Assembly: GCA_024305745.1 (NCBI GenBank)
Contig: JAHRBS010000004.1
Coordinates: forward strand, 4,650,001-4,714,000
From: Polyporus tsugae
Taxonomy: Eukaryota; Basidiomycota; Agaricomycetes; Polyporales; Polyporaceae
Length of the DNA: 64,000 nucleotides
Reading direction: 5' to 3'
Part shown: one piece after another, positions 32,283-43,656 of the stretch
Layout of the letters: each line of letters begins with the position of its first letter
Position numbering within the stretch: the first letter of the stretch is position 1
Program-made: the position numbers and the translations under genes
The notes under the pieces: model-generated
Seen by the model: the letters and a program-made list of their open reading frames with translations, nothing else
Database searches by the model: none
Told to the model about the DNA's origin: nothing

Positions 32283-35162
32283 AGATTGGCCTTGCACACA
32301 AGGTGGGGCATCACGTGATCCAAACCTGTCACACTCCGTCACTTTTGGCGGGGGCAAAACACCAAAGAACTATAGGCTCAACGACGAGGCTCTTATTTAA
32401 AAATGTGTGACCGTAACTCTGTGAAGATGTTGCCAATCCATAGAGTTACGGTTTTCGAATTTCGGATTTGTCCCGCGTGCGAGAGGAGATACAAAAGTTC
32501 TGTCGGCCATGGTGGACGGGCGTCTGTACAAGTCCCAATTGGGTGATACGAAAATGGAAGCCGATCGCACCAGCTGGCAGTCGCACTGCTGCCGTAACCT
32601 TCCCCGCAAGAAGCATGCCGAAGCGGTCGCTGCGGGCTCGGTCTTCGATGGAAAGCCTTGGTGCTCACGCAAAGAAGAAACCAAGGTTGGCATCAGACCA
32701 GGCCCGCAGTAGGTCAAACAAGGAGAATATACCTCCCTCCGCACCAGAGGTGTGTCTTTTCATGGCGAGTACAGTCTGATTTGACATTGACATGCCTTGC
32801 AGCCTACTCGGAAACCCACGGAGAGCCCAATCGAGGCCCTGGATCGGCGGCACGAGGAAGCTCTCAAGGTTTACGACAGCCTTGGGCGGACCTTTGCGGA
32901 GCTGATCCAACCTGCCTCGCTGGGCAGTGCTTCTTCCGCTCCCTCTCAGGCTGCTTCTTCGGCGCCCTCTGCTTCTTCAGCGTCCTGTGCTTCTTTGGCC
33001 CCCTCTCCTCCGCCGGCTGTCCTTCCCTCCCCTCCGGCTTCCGTCCCCCCACCGCCAGTCATCCCTCTCCCTTCGCATCCATCCCTTGCGGCTCCCCAGC
33101 CCGCTGCTGCCACTCCCAGCATCTCCCATCATTGTCCGGGACCAGATCCCATCCCGAACCCATCGCTGCAGCCCTCTGAGTCCGCCTCTCCCCCCAATTC
33201 CAAGTATGTGCCGCCACCCAGCATCAGCGCCGTGAGGTTGGCCCTCGCCGATATCAACGCGCTTTTGCGGCCGCCTCGCAGAAGTGGCCGTGGAGCTGGA
33301 CATTTTGTGCTCGGAGATGACCGTTTGTTAACGCAGATGCATATGATGCGCATGTTCCTGTCAAAATATGTTAGGGCTGGCAATACACGGTTTTGGGCTG
33401 CCAAATCTATGGAGACAGCGGTCGAGTGGGACAAGAAGAGCCCAACGGCAGAGGCGCTTCGCCGTTGGTGTCGCAACTTCCTCGCGGACCGTCACAACCT
33501 GCCGACCACACCGGAGAACACATGGACAAAGTCGCTTCTCGAGAAGCACCCCGACTTCAAAGTGGAGCTCACTGAGCACCTGCAGTCAATCGGCAAGTAC
33601 GTCCGCGCTCTCGACATCGTGCATTTCATGGCAGACCCGGAAAGGCTCAAGAAATATGGCCTTACCAAGCCAGTATCATTGTCGACTGCCCAGTCGTGGA
33701 TGCACGCGCTCGATTACCGATGGACGAAGACCCCGAGCGGTCAGTTCGTCAATGGACACGAGCGCGCGGATGTCGTCAATTACCGCCAGACCCGCTTTCT
33801 CCCTGAGATGGCAACATACGACCGCAACGCACGTCAGTGGGACAAAGACGGCCAGGAGATCCCCATTCCGGATGACGATCCTCGTCCGCGTGAGCAGCGC
33901 GTTGTCTACTGGTGGCACGACGAATCAATATTCTATGCGCACGATCGGCGTGTCAAGCGCTGGGTACACAAGAGTGAGAAGGCCGTTCCACGGAAGAAAG
34001 GCGACGGTGTCTCACTGATGGTTGCAGACTTTGTGTCCGCGGAGTATGGGTGGCTGCGTTCTCCCGATGGAGTGGAGTCCGCACGCGTTATCTTCCGCCC
34101 GGGAGTAAATCGTGATGGATACTTCACCCACGAGGATGTCCTTGTGCATGCGACAACCGCGATGGACATTTTGTCCCGTCACTACCCAAATGAACACCAT
34201 GTTTTCATTTTTGACAATGCGCCGACTCACTTGAAACGTGCTGCTGATGCCCTGTCCGCCCGCCACATGTCCAAGTTCCCCACAGCGCCAGCCAACCCAA
34301 TGTTCGGAGTCGAGACTACTGTCCTCGGCGATGACGGCAAGCCCATCTACGGTCCCAACGGCAAGCCTCTCAAGACCAAGGTTCGCATGCAAAATGCAAC
34401 CTTCGCAGATGGCTCACCCCAGTCGCTCTACTTTGAGGACGGCCCACGAGCGGGTGTTTTCAAGGGTATGGCGACCCTTCTCGAGGAGCGCGGTTTCACG
34501 GCTGCCCGGAAGCTTCGATATGAATGCCCGTCCTTCAAGTGCGCGCCACCAGCTCTTGATTGCTGCTGCCGACGTCTTCTATTCAATCAACCGGACTTCC
34601 GGGATGTTGAATCGCTGCTCGAGACTCACTGCAAGACACGCGGCTTCCCCGTCCTCTTCCTTCCTAAATTCCACTGTGAGCTCAACTTCATTGAGCAATG
34701 CTGGGGATATGCGAAGTGTGTGTACCGCCAGGCACCACCGTCTTCTTTGGAAGCTGATCTGGAGCGGAACGCGCTTGAAGCACTTGAGGCGGTTCCCCTT
34801 GTTTCGATCCGCCGGTTCTACACTCGCTCGCACCGCTTTATGGATGCATACCGTCGTGGTTTAACTGGGAAGCAGGCGGCGTGGGCTGCAAAGAAGTACC
34901 ACAGTCATCGGGTCCTTCCCAATGACATCCTTGCGGAGCTCGATCGAGAGGGCATCACACCTACTTAAACACATCTGATATTATCCTTTCATCTATTCAC
35001 ATCCTACACTACACTTCCCTGACATTTGTAGTCGGTCTCGTCTCCCCTCGGACTCTTATCGCACACTTAACACACAATATTCATCGTTATTTCAGTCAGA
35101 CGCCCGATTCACGTGCATGGTCACAGATGTCACAAGCCCCACCTTGTGTGCAAGGCCAATCT
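32283..35162 (+). mobile_element. Tc1/mariner-like (IS630 superfamily) DNA transposon, apparently complete
   Basis: Perfect 27-bp terminal inverted repeats beginning AGATTGGCCTTGCACACAAG lie at 32283-32309 and 35136-35162. Both are flanked by TA (32281-32282 and 35163-35164), the target duplication of this superfamily. The element is 2.88 kb and carries one transposase gene with no visible lesion. It sits inside the outer inverted-repeat element. Confidence 0.85.
32615..34968 (+). CDS. DDE transposase of Tc1/mariner-like element, intact
   Basis: Two exons, 32615-32749 and 32803-34968, joined in frame by a 53-base intron, encode about 766 residues. The N-terminus (MPKRSLRARSSMES) is basic, then comes a long Ser/Pro/Ala linker (about residues 75-165). 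A helical DNA-binding region follows (TRFWAAKSMETAVEWDKKSP and later VSLSTAQSWMHALDYRWTK). The catalytic core shows the three acidic positions: WWHDESIFY, FIFDNAPTH and FLPKFHCELNFIEQCWGY. The last is the 'ELN.IE..W' box of the IS630/Tc1/mariner superfamily. The protein is about twice the length of classical Tc1, with an insertion carrying several Cys (CPSFKCAPPALDCCCRR) between the second and third acidic residues. Activity is plausible but untested. Confidence 0.88.
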
Positions 35163-35470
35163 TACATGGCAGCTGGTGGCAGTGCGCTTGGGCGCTCGTG
35201 TCTTTCATTCGATTACAAGTGAGCTAATTACTTCTGTAATTGGTGCTAGAAGTACATTACAACGGGTTTGTTATCCAATCTAATGCCCCAGACCCCTTCA
35301 CAAAGTGGTACTTTGAGACAAGACCGTCCACGCTGACACGTGGACGGTCTTGGTATGAGACTATCACCGCTACTTACTTAACCCCAGTACGTCAGTGTGT
35401 CTGAAACCGGTGCCTTTGCCGCTGTGTCAAGCACTAACCAAGGGTGCCGACTTTTTACTGCAAATAATAG

Positions 35471-37385
35471 ATGGATGTCATGGCATCTCAGCCTTATGAG
35501 CTCAATCTCGACGTCCTTGGCACCATCTTTGGGTTTTTAACGGAGTATTCCGATCTTCTGGCGATCTCGCTCACATGTTCTGCTCTACGCCCTGTCGCTA
35601 TTCGAAGCATGCTCAGGAATCGGCCGGTCGTTCTGAAAAGGGTGGACGCTATCTCCAAGTTCCACGATTTCGTCTTTTCCGATGCAGCTACTCGTCTGCA
35701 GCACGTCACGGCCCTCGAAATCGACGTTGCCTCCGATGAGACCCATCCGGAGTGCAGCGAGCGCGCCATCGATTCCATCCTCGCGATTTTGAAGAGCGCG
35801 CCTTCCCTCGTATCGCTTGCTCTATGCTCCTCCGCCTGGGACTTGTCACTAGGATACATCGACGACCCCAGGATACCTGCCGCCATCGGCGAGCTCGCCA
35901 ACTTACGAGTTCTTACCATCATCGGCCGGACGGAAGCGACAGACTTCATCCGCGCCGTCCGCTCTCCCCTCACAAAGCTCGCCGTTAGCTACATGGATCC
36001 TACAGGCCGCATCTCGGAGTGGTCCCCGACTTCCCTGAGCGCTTCACTCTCCCATGTGGCGTCCTCCCTCGAAAGTCTTACGGTACACCGTTCAGATGTG
36101 CGACTAGTGGCGGGTTCCCCGGATTCCCTATCCAGATCCACGCAGTTTAGCGTCTTGCGATCTCTCACACTGCGCAACGTCCTCGGCGTCCGCCAGCTTC
36201 CCGTCCTCTTGGAAGTGTTCTCAAACCTGAATGGCACACTGCATCTTACCGCATACACAGACCCCGATGCGGACGGACCCCAGACCTACGACTCCTCCAA
36301 GGAGACCCGAATGGAGAATGGCGCCGCGCAAGAACGGCGGTCCTGGAAGCGTCTCGAGCGGTTGATCTGCAACGCCGAGACAACCTTCACCTTGAACCTG
36401 AGGTGTCAAATCGGCCCGACGATAATCCACTCCTGCTCGCATATTAGCGTGGAGCGCCGGTACCTTGTGGAGTCTCTCCGCGAGCACCCGCCCGCGCGGC
36501 TCAATCTCCAAGTCACTTTGGCGCACGGGATCGAGGCGTCGCTCAGCGGGATGATCCCCCCAGAGGCGGCGGCGACGTTGACACATCTTACTCTATGCAT
36601 TCGATACCACGACGAACATATTACCCAAGATCCGACTGCCGCCCTTACAATGCGGTGGGATGACCTCTGGGTGAGTGATCATCCAGCCTCGAAGGCACCA
36701 TAGGACCGCGCACTCGGAGATCCTGACGTCAAATTTACAGCGTGACACGCTCCTGCCAACCCTCGAACGTCTGCGCTGTTTGACCCACCTCCGCTTCGTC
36801 TTCCATTGCGAGGCCTGGACCCCATACCACGAGCCAGGTGAGGAGCCCGTGTCGGTAGACTGCAAGTTTCTCGACGACTTGCGCCCCGCATCCTTCGATC
36901 TCACCGCCGTTGCGTCCGCAATCGCGGATGCAATGCCGTCTTTGCGGTATTGCTTCCTCACAAACAGTGTATGCGTAGTTCCCATGGATTCTCATGCCGT
37001 CGTACGCTCCGTCGTCGAGCGTTGGCGCGAGTCCCGTGCGTGGCGGATCGCAGCCAGTGGGGATGCCGACTTTCAAGTTGGGGCCTCCGGCAGTGCCAGT
37101 AGGAAGCTCGTGCAGCTACACAACGATGTCGCGGAGACGATCATACGAACGGAGGATCTGATTCTATCGGAGCATGAAGAGGCGAGCTCGAGTGTCATGA
37201 ATGCCGTCGGCCCTGTCTCAAGTCGAAAGGCGAGCGCTAACGTCACGCGGCTTCGTGTTTTTGGCAGTGGATGGTGCGCTCTGGCAGGTAGGGAAGTAGA
37301 ACGCCGGATCGATAATCCGCGCTCGTCGGAGTTCTATCTCGACGCGACGGTACTGGTTATTGATGGCTTGTGTACAGAGTCATGA
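35471..37385 (+). CDS. F-box protein
   Basis: Two exons, 35471-36670 and 36741-37385, encode about 614 residues from ATG 35471, only about 100 bases after the nested transposon. Residues 8-50 (YELNLDVLGTIFGFLTEY, then LLAISLTCSALRPVAIR) form an F-box, which would bind Skp1 in an SCF ubiquitin ligase. The rest has the loose Leu-rich spacing typical of the large, rapidly evolving F-box families of Agaricomycetes (for example LESLTVHRSDVRLVAGSP, LRSLTLRNVLGVRQLPVLL, TLERLRCLTHLRFVFH). No clear repeat count can be given, so its substrate is unknown. Splice sites are canonical and the frame is intact. Confidence 0.8.
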
Positions 37386-37590
37386 CCGTGTACGTACGTA
37401 AGGTTGGGTGCACCCAAGTTCACGGCCTGAGTCCCACTGGCCCCCTCTTCGAAGATTGGCATGAAAAATTGTTCGATATCTTCAATTGGAACAAATTATT
37501 GTGAGCTGTATTGCGACTGAGGGGAGCCACGAAATGTAGTTCGGCCCCATGTGGCGGCCGGGGAGGTTGGCATGAATGCGCTGCCGTTCC

Positions 37591-38522
37591 AGGACCCCTG
37601 ACAATTCACCAAAATGCCTGATCCTTGCCTCAAAATTTCGCTCAGATTTGTCCGAAAGATCAGGCCATACTTGGCGGCCAATTTGGCCGGATTAAATCAG
37701 GCGTTCGGGCCCTGGAGCCCCGTTTGTCCGGATAATCGGATGTGGCCTCCGAAAGAGCGATTTTGTCCGGATTCGAGAGGATCAGGCGTGTTTTTCGCTC
37801 TCTGCTGTCGACAAGAAAACGCGATATATAGCTGCTAAATGACTCGCGAGATACAACTGAGGGATGTTACAGAGTGTGAAACAAGCAGCGAAGGCTACAG
37901 AGAGTATCTACTGATCATAGCCCACTAGTGTCATCCGAGTCCTTGGACTTGCGACGCGCCTTCGCCAATTGGTCCACAGCGTTCACAACTACGGGCAGCC
38001 ATTGTTAGCCATAATCAGGATTCTCGAGGGAGGGAGTAGGTGGGGGTGTAGAGTACTTGCCACGTCGAAAAATTCGAGTGCACGCATGGACTAGTACGCA
38101 CTGATCAATATTCCACACTCCGCACTACCCTTGTACATTAGCTTCTGTTGTTAATACATGCTTCAAGATATTTGTACAGCGCTTCTAGACACTATATGAA
38201 CCGTTGGACCCATCATCAATCGACGGTAAGTATGAGTGTTACTACAAACAGTAGACTTCGCAACCAGGCCCTGCTGGTCACCGGACCGCCAGCAGGCCGG
38301 TGCATCGGCCGGACCATCACCCGATTCTGCCCTGCTCCGCCATAGCCTTGCCGGATTTCCGTCCCGGGATCAGGCCTCTGCCCAAGTCGACCGCATATGT
38401 CTGGATCATGGCATGAGGCATTTTGGCCAAATGTCCGGATAAAAATCAGGCATGGACCCCTCCAAAATCCCAAAATTGTCCGGATTAGGGATCAGGGATA
38501 TGGGTGAATTGTCAGGGGTCCT
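37591..38522. mobile_element. Non-autonomous hAT-type element, 932 bp, with 8-bp target duplication
   Basis: The ends are inverted repeats AGGACCCCTGACAATTCACC (about 19-20 bp) at 37591-37610 and 38503-38522. The flanking bases GCCGTTCC occur directly on both sides (37583-37590 and 38523-38530): a perfect 8-bp duplication, as made by hAT transposases. Subterminal regions repeat TGTCCGGAT and ATCAGGC words. No transposase is encoded. The right end is 110 bases before the MOSC gene start codon, so it forms part of that promoter. Confidence 0.85.
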
Positions 38523-38632
38523 GCCGTTCCGTATCCACCATCGGCAACGGCCCGGGCCTATGTTGGCGCTTATTACGAGTACACTTTACTTAGCCGCCCA
38601 GCGTGTCCCACGCTGTTAGCTTATTCTCGGCC

Positions 38633-40471
38633 ATGGTCCTTTCCTTGCTCAACGTCCTAGAACACTGGTCCACTCAGTCGCCGTCCGCTAGAGCATGGAC
38701 AGTCTCCGCCCTCCTCGTCGTGCTCACAGGTTTCCTATGGGGATTCTTTAGGCGATCGCCTCCTCGAACCAAGTCGGCGGCTGTAGGGAACGGACGGGCT
38801 CCGGCGTGCCCGCCAGGACTGCTGAAGGATGACCTCGCGACGCCGACGAACAACGGGAACGGCGTCGTCAACGGGTTCGCGTTAGACCGCGAGATTACTG
38901 TCCCGTTCGAGGTCGGCGTCGTCAGGGTCTCCAAGATCCTCGTCCATCCAATCAAGGTGGGCCCAATTCGCGCCTGTACCACGTCTTGTGTACATACAAT
39001 ATTTAACCGCATTTATAGAGCTGTCGTGGAACGTCCGTCCAAGCCTGGCGGTATACCCCAGAAGGCCTCGAAGTATGTTTTCGGTTCTCCCTTTCGATAT
39101 CCTTGTGTCTCTCTCGCGGGGGGTAAGGGGGGCGTTGCGCATCTCAACTTATCGGGGGAGTCATTGCTGCAGCCTGCATGCAGGCTGGACGCGGGAACAG
39201 AAGCACGCGCACGCGCTCGGCTAACTACTTCTCAAACGCTCGGTGTCGTGACTGATGTGGATTTGTTGTGCTTTCAGAATGATAGGAAATGGTGCATCAT
39301 CGAACAGGACTCGCATGCAGTGATCACCGCCAGAGAAGTGGCCAAGGTCAGCATTAGTAGGCAGATCGCGCGCGCCGGGGACTCGTTTGTGCTGAAATAA
39401 ATACCTCCTCCACGGAAACTAGATGGTGCTTATCACCCCTCGCGTAGAACCCGACTCTACGTCGCCACACGGTGGGCGGTTAGTCATTTCCTTCCCGGAG
39501 GACTCTGGCTGCGAGACGTTCTCCGTACCTCTGAACCCTCCGCCAGATGTCGTAGCCAACTGGCCCGTGTACGTCACTTGCCTGTTCCCCCACCCTCTGG
39601 TTCGCGAGCCTGACTTGCTTGACCCAGCATCGACGAGTGCGTCATGTTCAAAATCATGCAAGTGCAAGGCTACGTCTGCTCCTCGCTAGACGGCGGGCGC
39701 ACCCCCTCGGAGATCCTCTCGCAGTACTTCGAGCAACCCGTCCACCTCGTGATGAAAGGCCCGCGCGTCCGCCCGTGCCCCCCGACGCACGCGTTCCCGG
39801 ACCTCAACGCGTCCGCGGTGTTCCAGGACGGGTACCCGTTCCTCGTCGCGAGCGAGGAGAGCCTGGAGGAGGTTGGCCGCGTCATCAGCGCGTGCGCGGC
39901 GAACGAGAGCCCCGAGGCACAAATTGGGCAGTTTGACCGCGAGCGCTGGCGTGCGGGGGACATCAAGATCGAGCGGTGAGTGGTGTGGCCCGGCCGCGCC
40001 CACGACATGAGAAGAATGGCTGAACGCGCGACGTGGCAGGTTCCGCCCGAACATCGTGTTCAAGGGTTCCGGGGTGCCCTTTGCGGAGGACATGTGGCGG
40101 CAAGTCATTATCCGCCCATCTGCTTCCCCCTCCGGGGACGTTTTGGAGTCGGAGTCACGCACGTTCACACTAGTGTCGAAGTGCGCACGATGTCTTGTGC
40201 GTCCTTACATTAGTCGCTTCTTTGACTGCCGCGATGCTTGTGATGAGCTGACGTGAGTGTGTTGGATTAGCTACCGAACGTCGATACAGTAAGTGGGACA
40301 CGGGATGCGGCTGTGCCATACAAGGTGCTATTGAAGTTCCGGCGGAACAAGGACCCTGGTCGCATGAGTAAACCATGCTTTGGGTGCAATGCTGTTGTTT
40401 GCGGAGAGGGTATTGTCAAGGTCGGAGATAGGGTAGAGGTGAAGGAGTGGGCGAGTGGGATTGGGGTCTAG
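38633..40471 (+). CDS. MOSC-domain protein, mARC-like, membrane anchored
   Basis: Six exons or so from ATG 38633. After a short N-terminus, residues 20-40 (WTVSALLVVLTGFLWGFF) form one membrane helix. The MOSC N-terminal barrel follows: VSKILVHPIKSCRGTSVQAW, then LENDRKWCIIEQDSHAVITA and LITPRVEPDS. The MOSC domain proper includes FRPNIVFKGSGVPFAEDMW, the Cys-containing KCARCLLPNVD (the molybdenum-ligand region of mARC proteins), AVPYKVLLKFRRNKD and CFGCNAVV. Relatives are molybdenum-cofactor enzymes that reduce N-hydroxylated compounds at the mitochondrial outer membrane, or the C-terminal domain of Moco sulfurase; the N-terminal anchor favours the mARC type. All introns are GT-AG and restore the frame. 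Confidence 0.8.
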
Positions 40472-40633
40472 AGATTACATTGGGCATATCGGACAATCCA
40501 CAGGAATCATTTTTGGACTCGAATGTTTGACCCACGCAGGATGGCAAGCAGTGGAAGAATTGAAGGCTACAAGTCATGCACATTAGACCTTTGAAGGCTA
40601 GAAACAACACTAAAAAGCATTGAGCGGCTAGAG

Positions 40634-40730
40634 CTCTCTGTCGGGGAGTCGAACCCCGCTTTCGCGCGAACATTTACGCGCATGCTCAGGACATGACAAG
40701 CGCGTGTACTAACCGATATACTAACAGAGA
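40634..40730 (-). tRNA. tRNA-Asp (anticodon GTC) with intron
   Basis: On the minus strand: acceptor TCTCTGT pairs with ACAGAGA, discriminator G; D-stem GTAT/GTAC; anticodon stem CGCGC/GCGCG with loop TTGTCA (anticodon at plus 40695-40697); intron of about two dozen bases just after the anticodon's 3' neighbour; T-arm CGGGG-TTCGACT-CCCCG. No CCA is encoded, as in eukaryotes. It lies between the MOSC and RidA genes. Confidence 0.85.
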
Positions 40731-40850
40731 GTTACTCGGAGATATTTATTAACTTCATTAACCGCAGACCTTCACTCACAGTGCTGACGCCTAAGTTAGG
40801 CCATCCTGATTGTCGATCCGCGACTGCAGTCGACCGTGAGTCGAAATCCA

Positions 40851-41660
40851 ATGCAAGCCCCATTGCGTCCTCTTCTCTCCTTATCTCGCTCCATCTCGGC
40901 TTGCTCTGCGTCTGCCTGCTTGACCAGAAGGACCCCGCAGATTCACCAACGGCCGCCAGCGTACCCACGAATTCGAACCATGAGCATCAACACCCACCCG
41001 TCCCTGTCCGCCGTCTCCACCTCTAGTGAGCCCAGAGCTCACAAACCTGTTCAGAACCCAGTCTGAGCTCACGCTGGGATACGTTGTGCGCAGACGCGCC
41101 TGCCGCAGTTGGCCCCTACAACCAGGCGATCAAGGTCGGCAGTCTGCTGTTCTGCTCTGGCTCTCTAGGCTTGGACCCGTCCACCGGCAAGCTGGTCAGT
41201 GCCCCATGAAGTATCCATCGACCAGGCATGGTCTCATTCTCACGTGTGCGGCCAAGGTCGAGGGTGGCGTGGAGGCTCAGGCGAAGAAGGCCCTCGAGAA
41301 CCTCAAGGCGGTCGTCGAGGCTGGCGGCGGGGAGCTCGGCAAGGTCGTGAAGACCACCGTACGTCCCGATTTCTTCTTTGATGTCATGCGTGGTGCGTCG
41401 GGGGGATAGCAGGCGTTGAGTGCGGACGCGGTGCCTGCAGGTCTTCTTGCACAACATGGACGACTTCAAGGCCGTGAACGCGATCTACGCCGAGTTCTTC
41501 GGGAACCATAGGCCAGCGCGCTCCGCGGTCCAGGTCGCGCGTCTTCCCCTCGACGCGCTCTTTGAGATCGAGGCTATCGTCAGGTCAGTTTTAAATTGAA
41601 TGCGTACCTGTGATCAACATGCTTATCCGAATCAGTCTTGCGGCCTCTAGCTCACTCTGA
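40851..41660 (+). CDS. RidA/YjgF family enamine/imine deaminase, mitochondrial
   Basis: Five exons: 40851-41025, 41094-41194, 41257-41358, 41441-41583 and 41636-41660, with the frame kept throughout. The first 44 residues ([20 protein letters not shown] and so on) are rich in Arg, Ser and Leu with no acidic residue, a mitochondrial presequence. A second in-frame ATG ([14 protein letters not shown]) marks the start of the conserved part. RidA motifs follow: [59 protein letters not shown] and [20 protein letters not shown], whose Arg binds the substrate carboxylate. The protein hydrolyses reactive 2-aminoacrylate-type enamines made by PLP enzymes. It is about 180 residues with the presequence, 135 without. 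Confidence 0.85.
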
Positions 41661-43656
41661 GCAGCGTGGTTGGTCGAATTAAAGTCTCGCGTGAACGAGA
41701 AGTTGCATATTCGGAAGGAAGAATCATAGACAAACACAAGGTCAATTATCGTCATGCTTACCATTAGCTTTTGCCGCCATGTATAACAGTGATAACGAAA
41801 CTTGTTCTTCTATACGCATGTTCGGCGGTCGAAGGCCCACTCCGGTTGCATATCTTCGACGACCGAAGGATACATCACCGATTTGCTCGCTATTCCTAAA
41901 CACGTCCATGACCACGGCCTGTTCACGTCGTCAGAGCCTGCTATCAAGTCGAGTGACCATGTGTCAACTCTGGAACGTGGGGCGAATTCTTGTAAACAGA
42001 CTTATCGCGTACTTCTGCCAAGGTGGAGCATCTCGGTGCATCCCAGGTGCGTCCATAGCCCACTTCACACACTGTGATCATAAGACGAGGCCGTCTGCGC
42101 AGCACGCCCAACACCTAGAGTGGCTTCCATCCTCACCGCGACCATGCGTTGCGTCCTTAGATCGCGCGCAGCTTACTGAATGTTCTTTCTAAGTTCTCGC
42201 ACTTCGCAAGGAGTAGCCATTATTCCCATGTCGGACGGGGTGGCCGTCTATGCGCAGTTGCCAAACGTTCTGCACCGCCATGCGTGACATGTTCTGATCA
42301 AGCTACACCTTCTACCACGCTGTAGCCTGTCCGTGGCGAAGCAGCCCAGGACCCACTTGAATTCCGATGACACTGGCTGGTGCCAGTGGCAGGCAGGCAG
42401 GCCATGCCAGGTTGCCATCAGGGTTTGGCTGGGTCTCGCCGATAGCCGGACTCCTCGATATCACGCGCGCCCCGCAACGAGCTTCGTGTGTGCTGCAGGT
42501 TTATCGTGACAAATGGTGCCCAATTTCGCGGTTCACCGTTCGAATGCAGAACTATATCGAGTGTCGCGAAACAGCAGCAGCGCGGCGGACTAAGGAAGCT
42601 TGATGCCCCGCGCTGCTGCTGCTGTCGGGGTCGGTGTTAGGTCGGACCCGTGGGTATCAGCGGTGTGTTGGATCTTTTCTTCGGTGTGGACTGGTTAACT
42701 TTGTGCGTTCAAAGGGGTCATTCTCTCTATTTCACCAGTAACCCTGTGCTTCTTTCAACCATATTGGTGAGTCTTCTCTACCAGATAGCTTGGAGTAGCT
42801 CGATGATAATCGAGCTAGGGTAGTGAAGTAGCGGCGCGGTAGGTACGGCGTCGCCACCGAGTTTTAGCCACCACGCCGTCGGCATACCGGGCCGAAGCGA
42901 TATAGCGTTAGGCGCGCAACATACTTGAACTCAAACCATCAGCTCACCATCATATTGTCCGCATCCCTGGGACTCATCTGCCTCACAACCTGCGCATACA
43001 GTAAACCCAAACGCTCTGCACGAAGAACTGTGGATTATCACTACTAGGATCTACCGGCAGCAAGCACCTCTGGCAATGCAAACACATCTCATGGGCTGCA
43101 GGTTGACCCCCTCGCCTTCCAAGTCGATCGCAGGCGCCGCTGCTCACCACTGTTCCCAATCCCGCGATCACACCTCAATCACATTATCATCATTATATAC
43201 TGTGAGCATCTATTATCTTGTGATTACTGTAGTGCGGACCTCGCTGATTTAGAGCTGATTAGCCCGGGGTGGTTTTCCTAATGGGGATTCACAGACGATT
43301 TGTAGGTGGGAGACCTCCGACAGTTCGGAACATCTTGAAGTTGTGAGGCAGGCCTTCTACCCACGTCGGCCTCATGCCCGTCAAGTTCCGCAGCAGCCTG
43401 CACTTCGAGGCAGGGCAGGTTTTCAATTGGCATATACGCCTTCAAGCTGCTGCGGCGAACTACCGGTGGCTCAACTGAATAAAGTACGTATGCTTCCGGA
43501 CGTAATCTGGCTCGGCGGTGTACTCACGGGATAACCTCGAGGCTGCCGAACCACACCTTGCAGTATTCGATATGGGGAGTGGTGACTATAAGACAGGCGC
43601 ATCATTTGGATGTTCAAGGCAGGCCTCCTTTCTTCGACATCTCATCGTACACCACT
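41661..43656. other. 2 kb intergenic region
   Basis: No gene supported. It contains a strong hairpin (42572-42585 with 42608-42621) and, close to the next gene, a TATA-like GACTATAAGA at 43584-43593, about 70 bases before ATG 43657. Confidence 0.45.
42572..42621. repeat. GC-rich perfect hairpin with CAG/CTG repeats
   Basis: CAGCAGCAGCGCGG at 42572-42585 and CCGCGCTGCTGCTG at 42608-42621 are exact inverted copies around a 22-base loop. Confidence 0.7.

Larger units (their letters stand above)
31570..35362. mobile_element. Outer inverted-repeat element carrying a nested transposon
   Basis: Inverted repeats of about 32 bp (TCAAAGTACCACTT..., then TGAAGGGGTCT) lie at 31615-31646 and 35285-35316. 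Outside each repeat is a hairpin of unrelated sequence: 31585-31608 on the left (CCCTCTCCCG/CGGGAGAGGG) and 35320-35351 on the right (AAGACCGTCCACG/CGTGGACGGTCTT). Outside these, the 12-bp direct repeat ATCACCGCTACT occurs at 31558-31569 and 35363-35374, probably the target duplication. After taking away the Tc1/mariner insertion at 32283-35162, about 900 bp of non-coding outer element remains, so it is non-autonomous. I do not recognise the superfamily. Confidence 0.6.

Noticed and set aside
33368..34864. Frames of 200-plus codons overlapping the Tc1/mariner transposase
   Set aside because: They are alternative frames of the same DNA; only the main frame has the DDE motifs.
39619..40168. Minus- and plus-strand frames over the MOSC gene
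   Set aside because: Arg/Pro-rich shadows; MOSC motifs run through the chosen frame and its splice sites.
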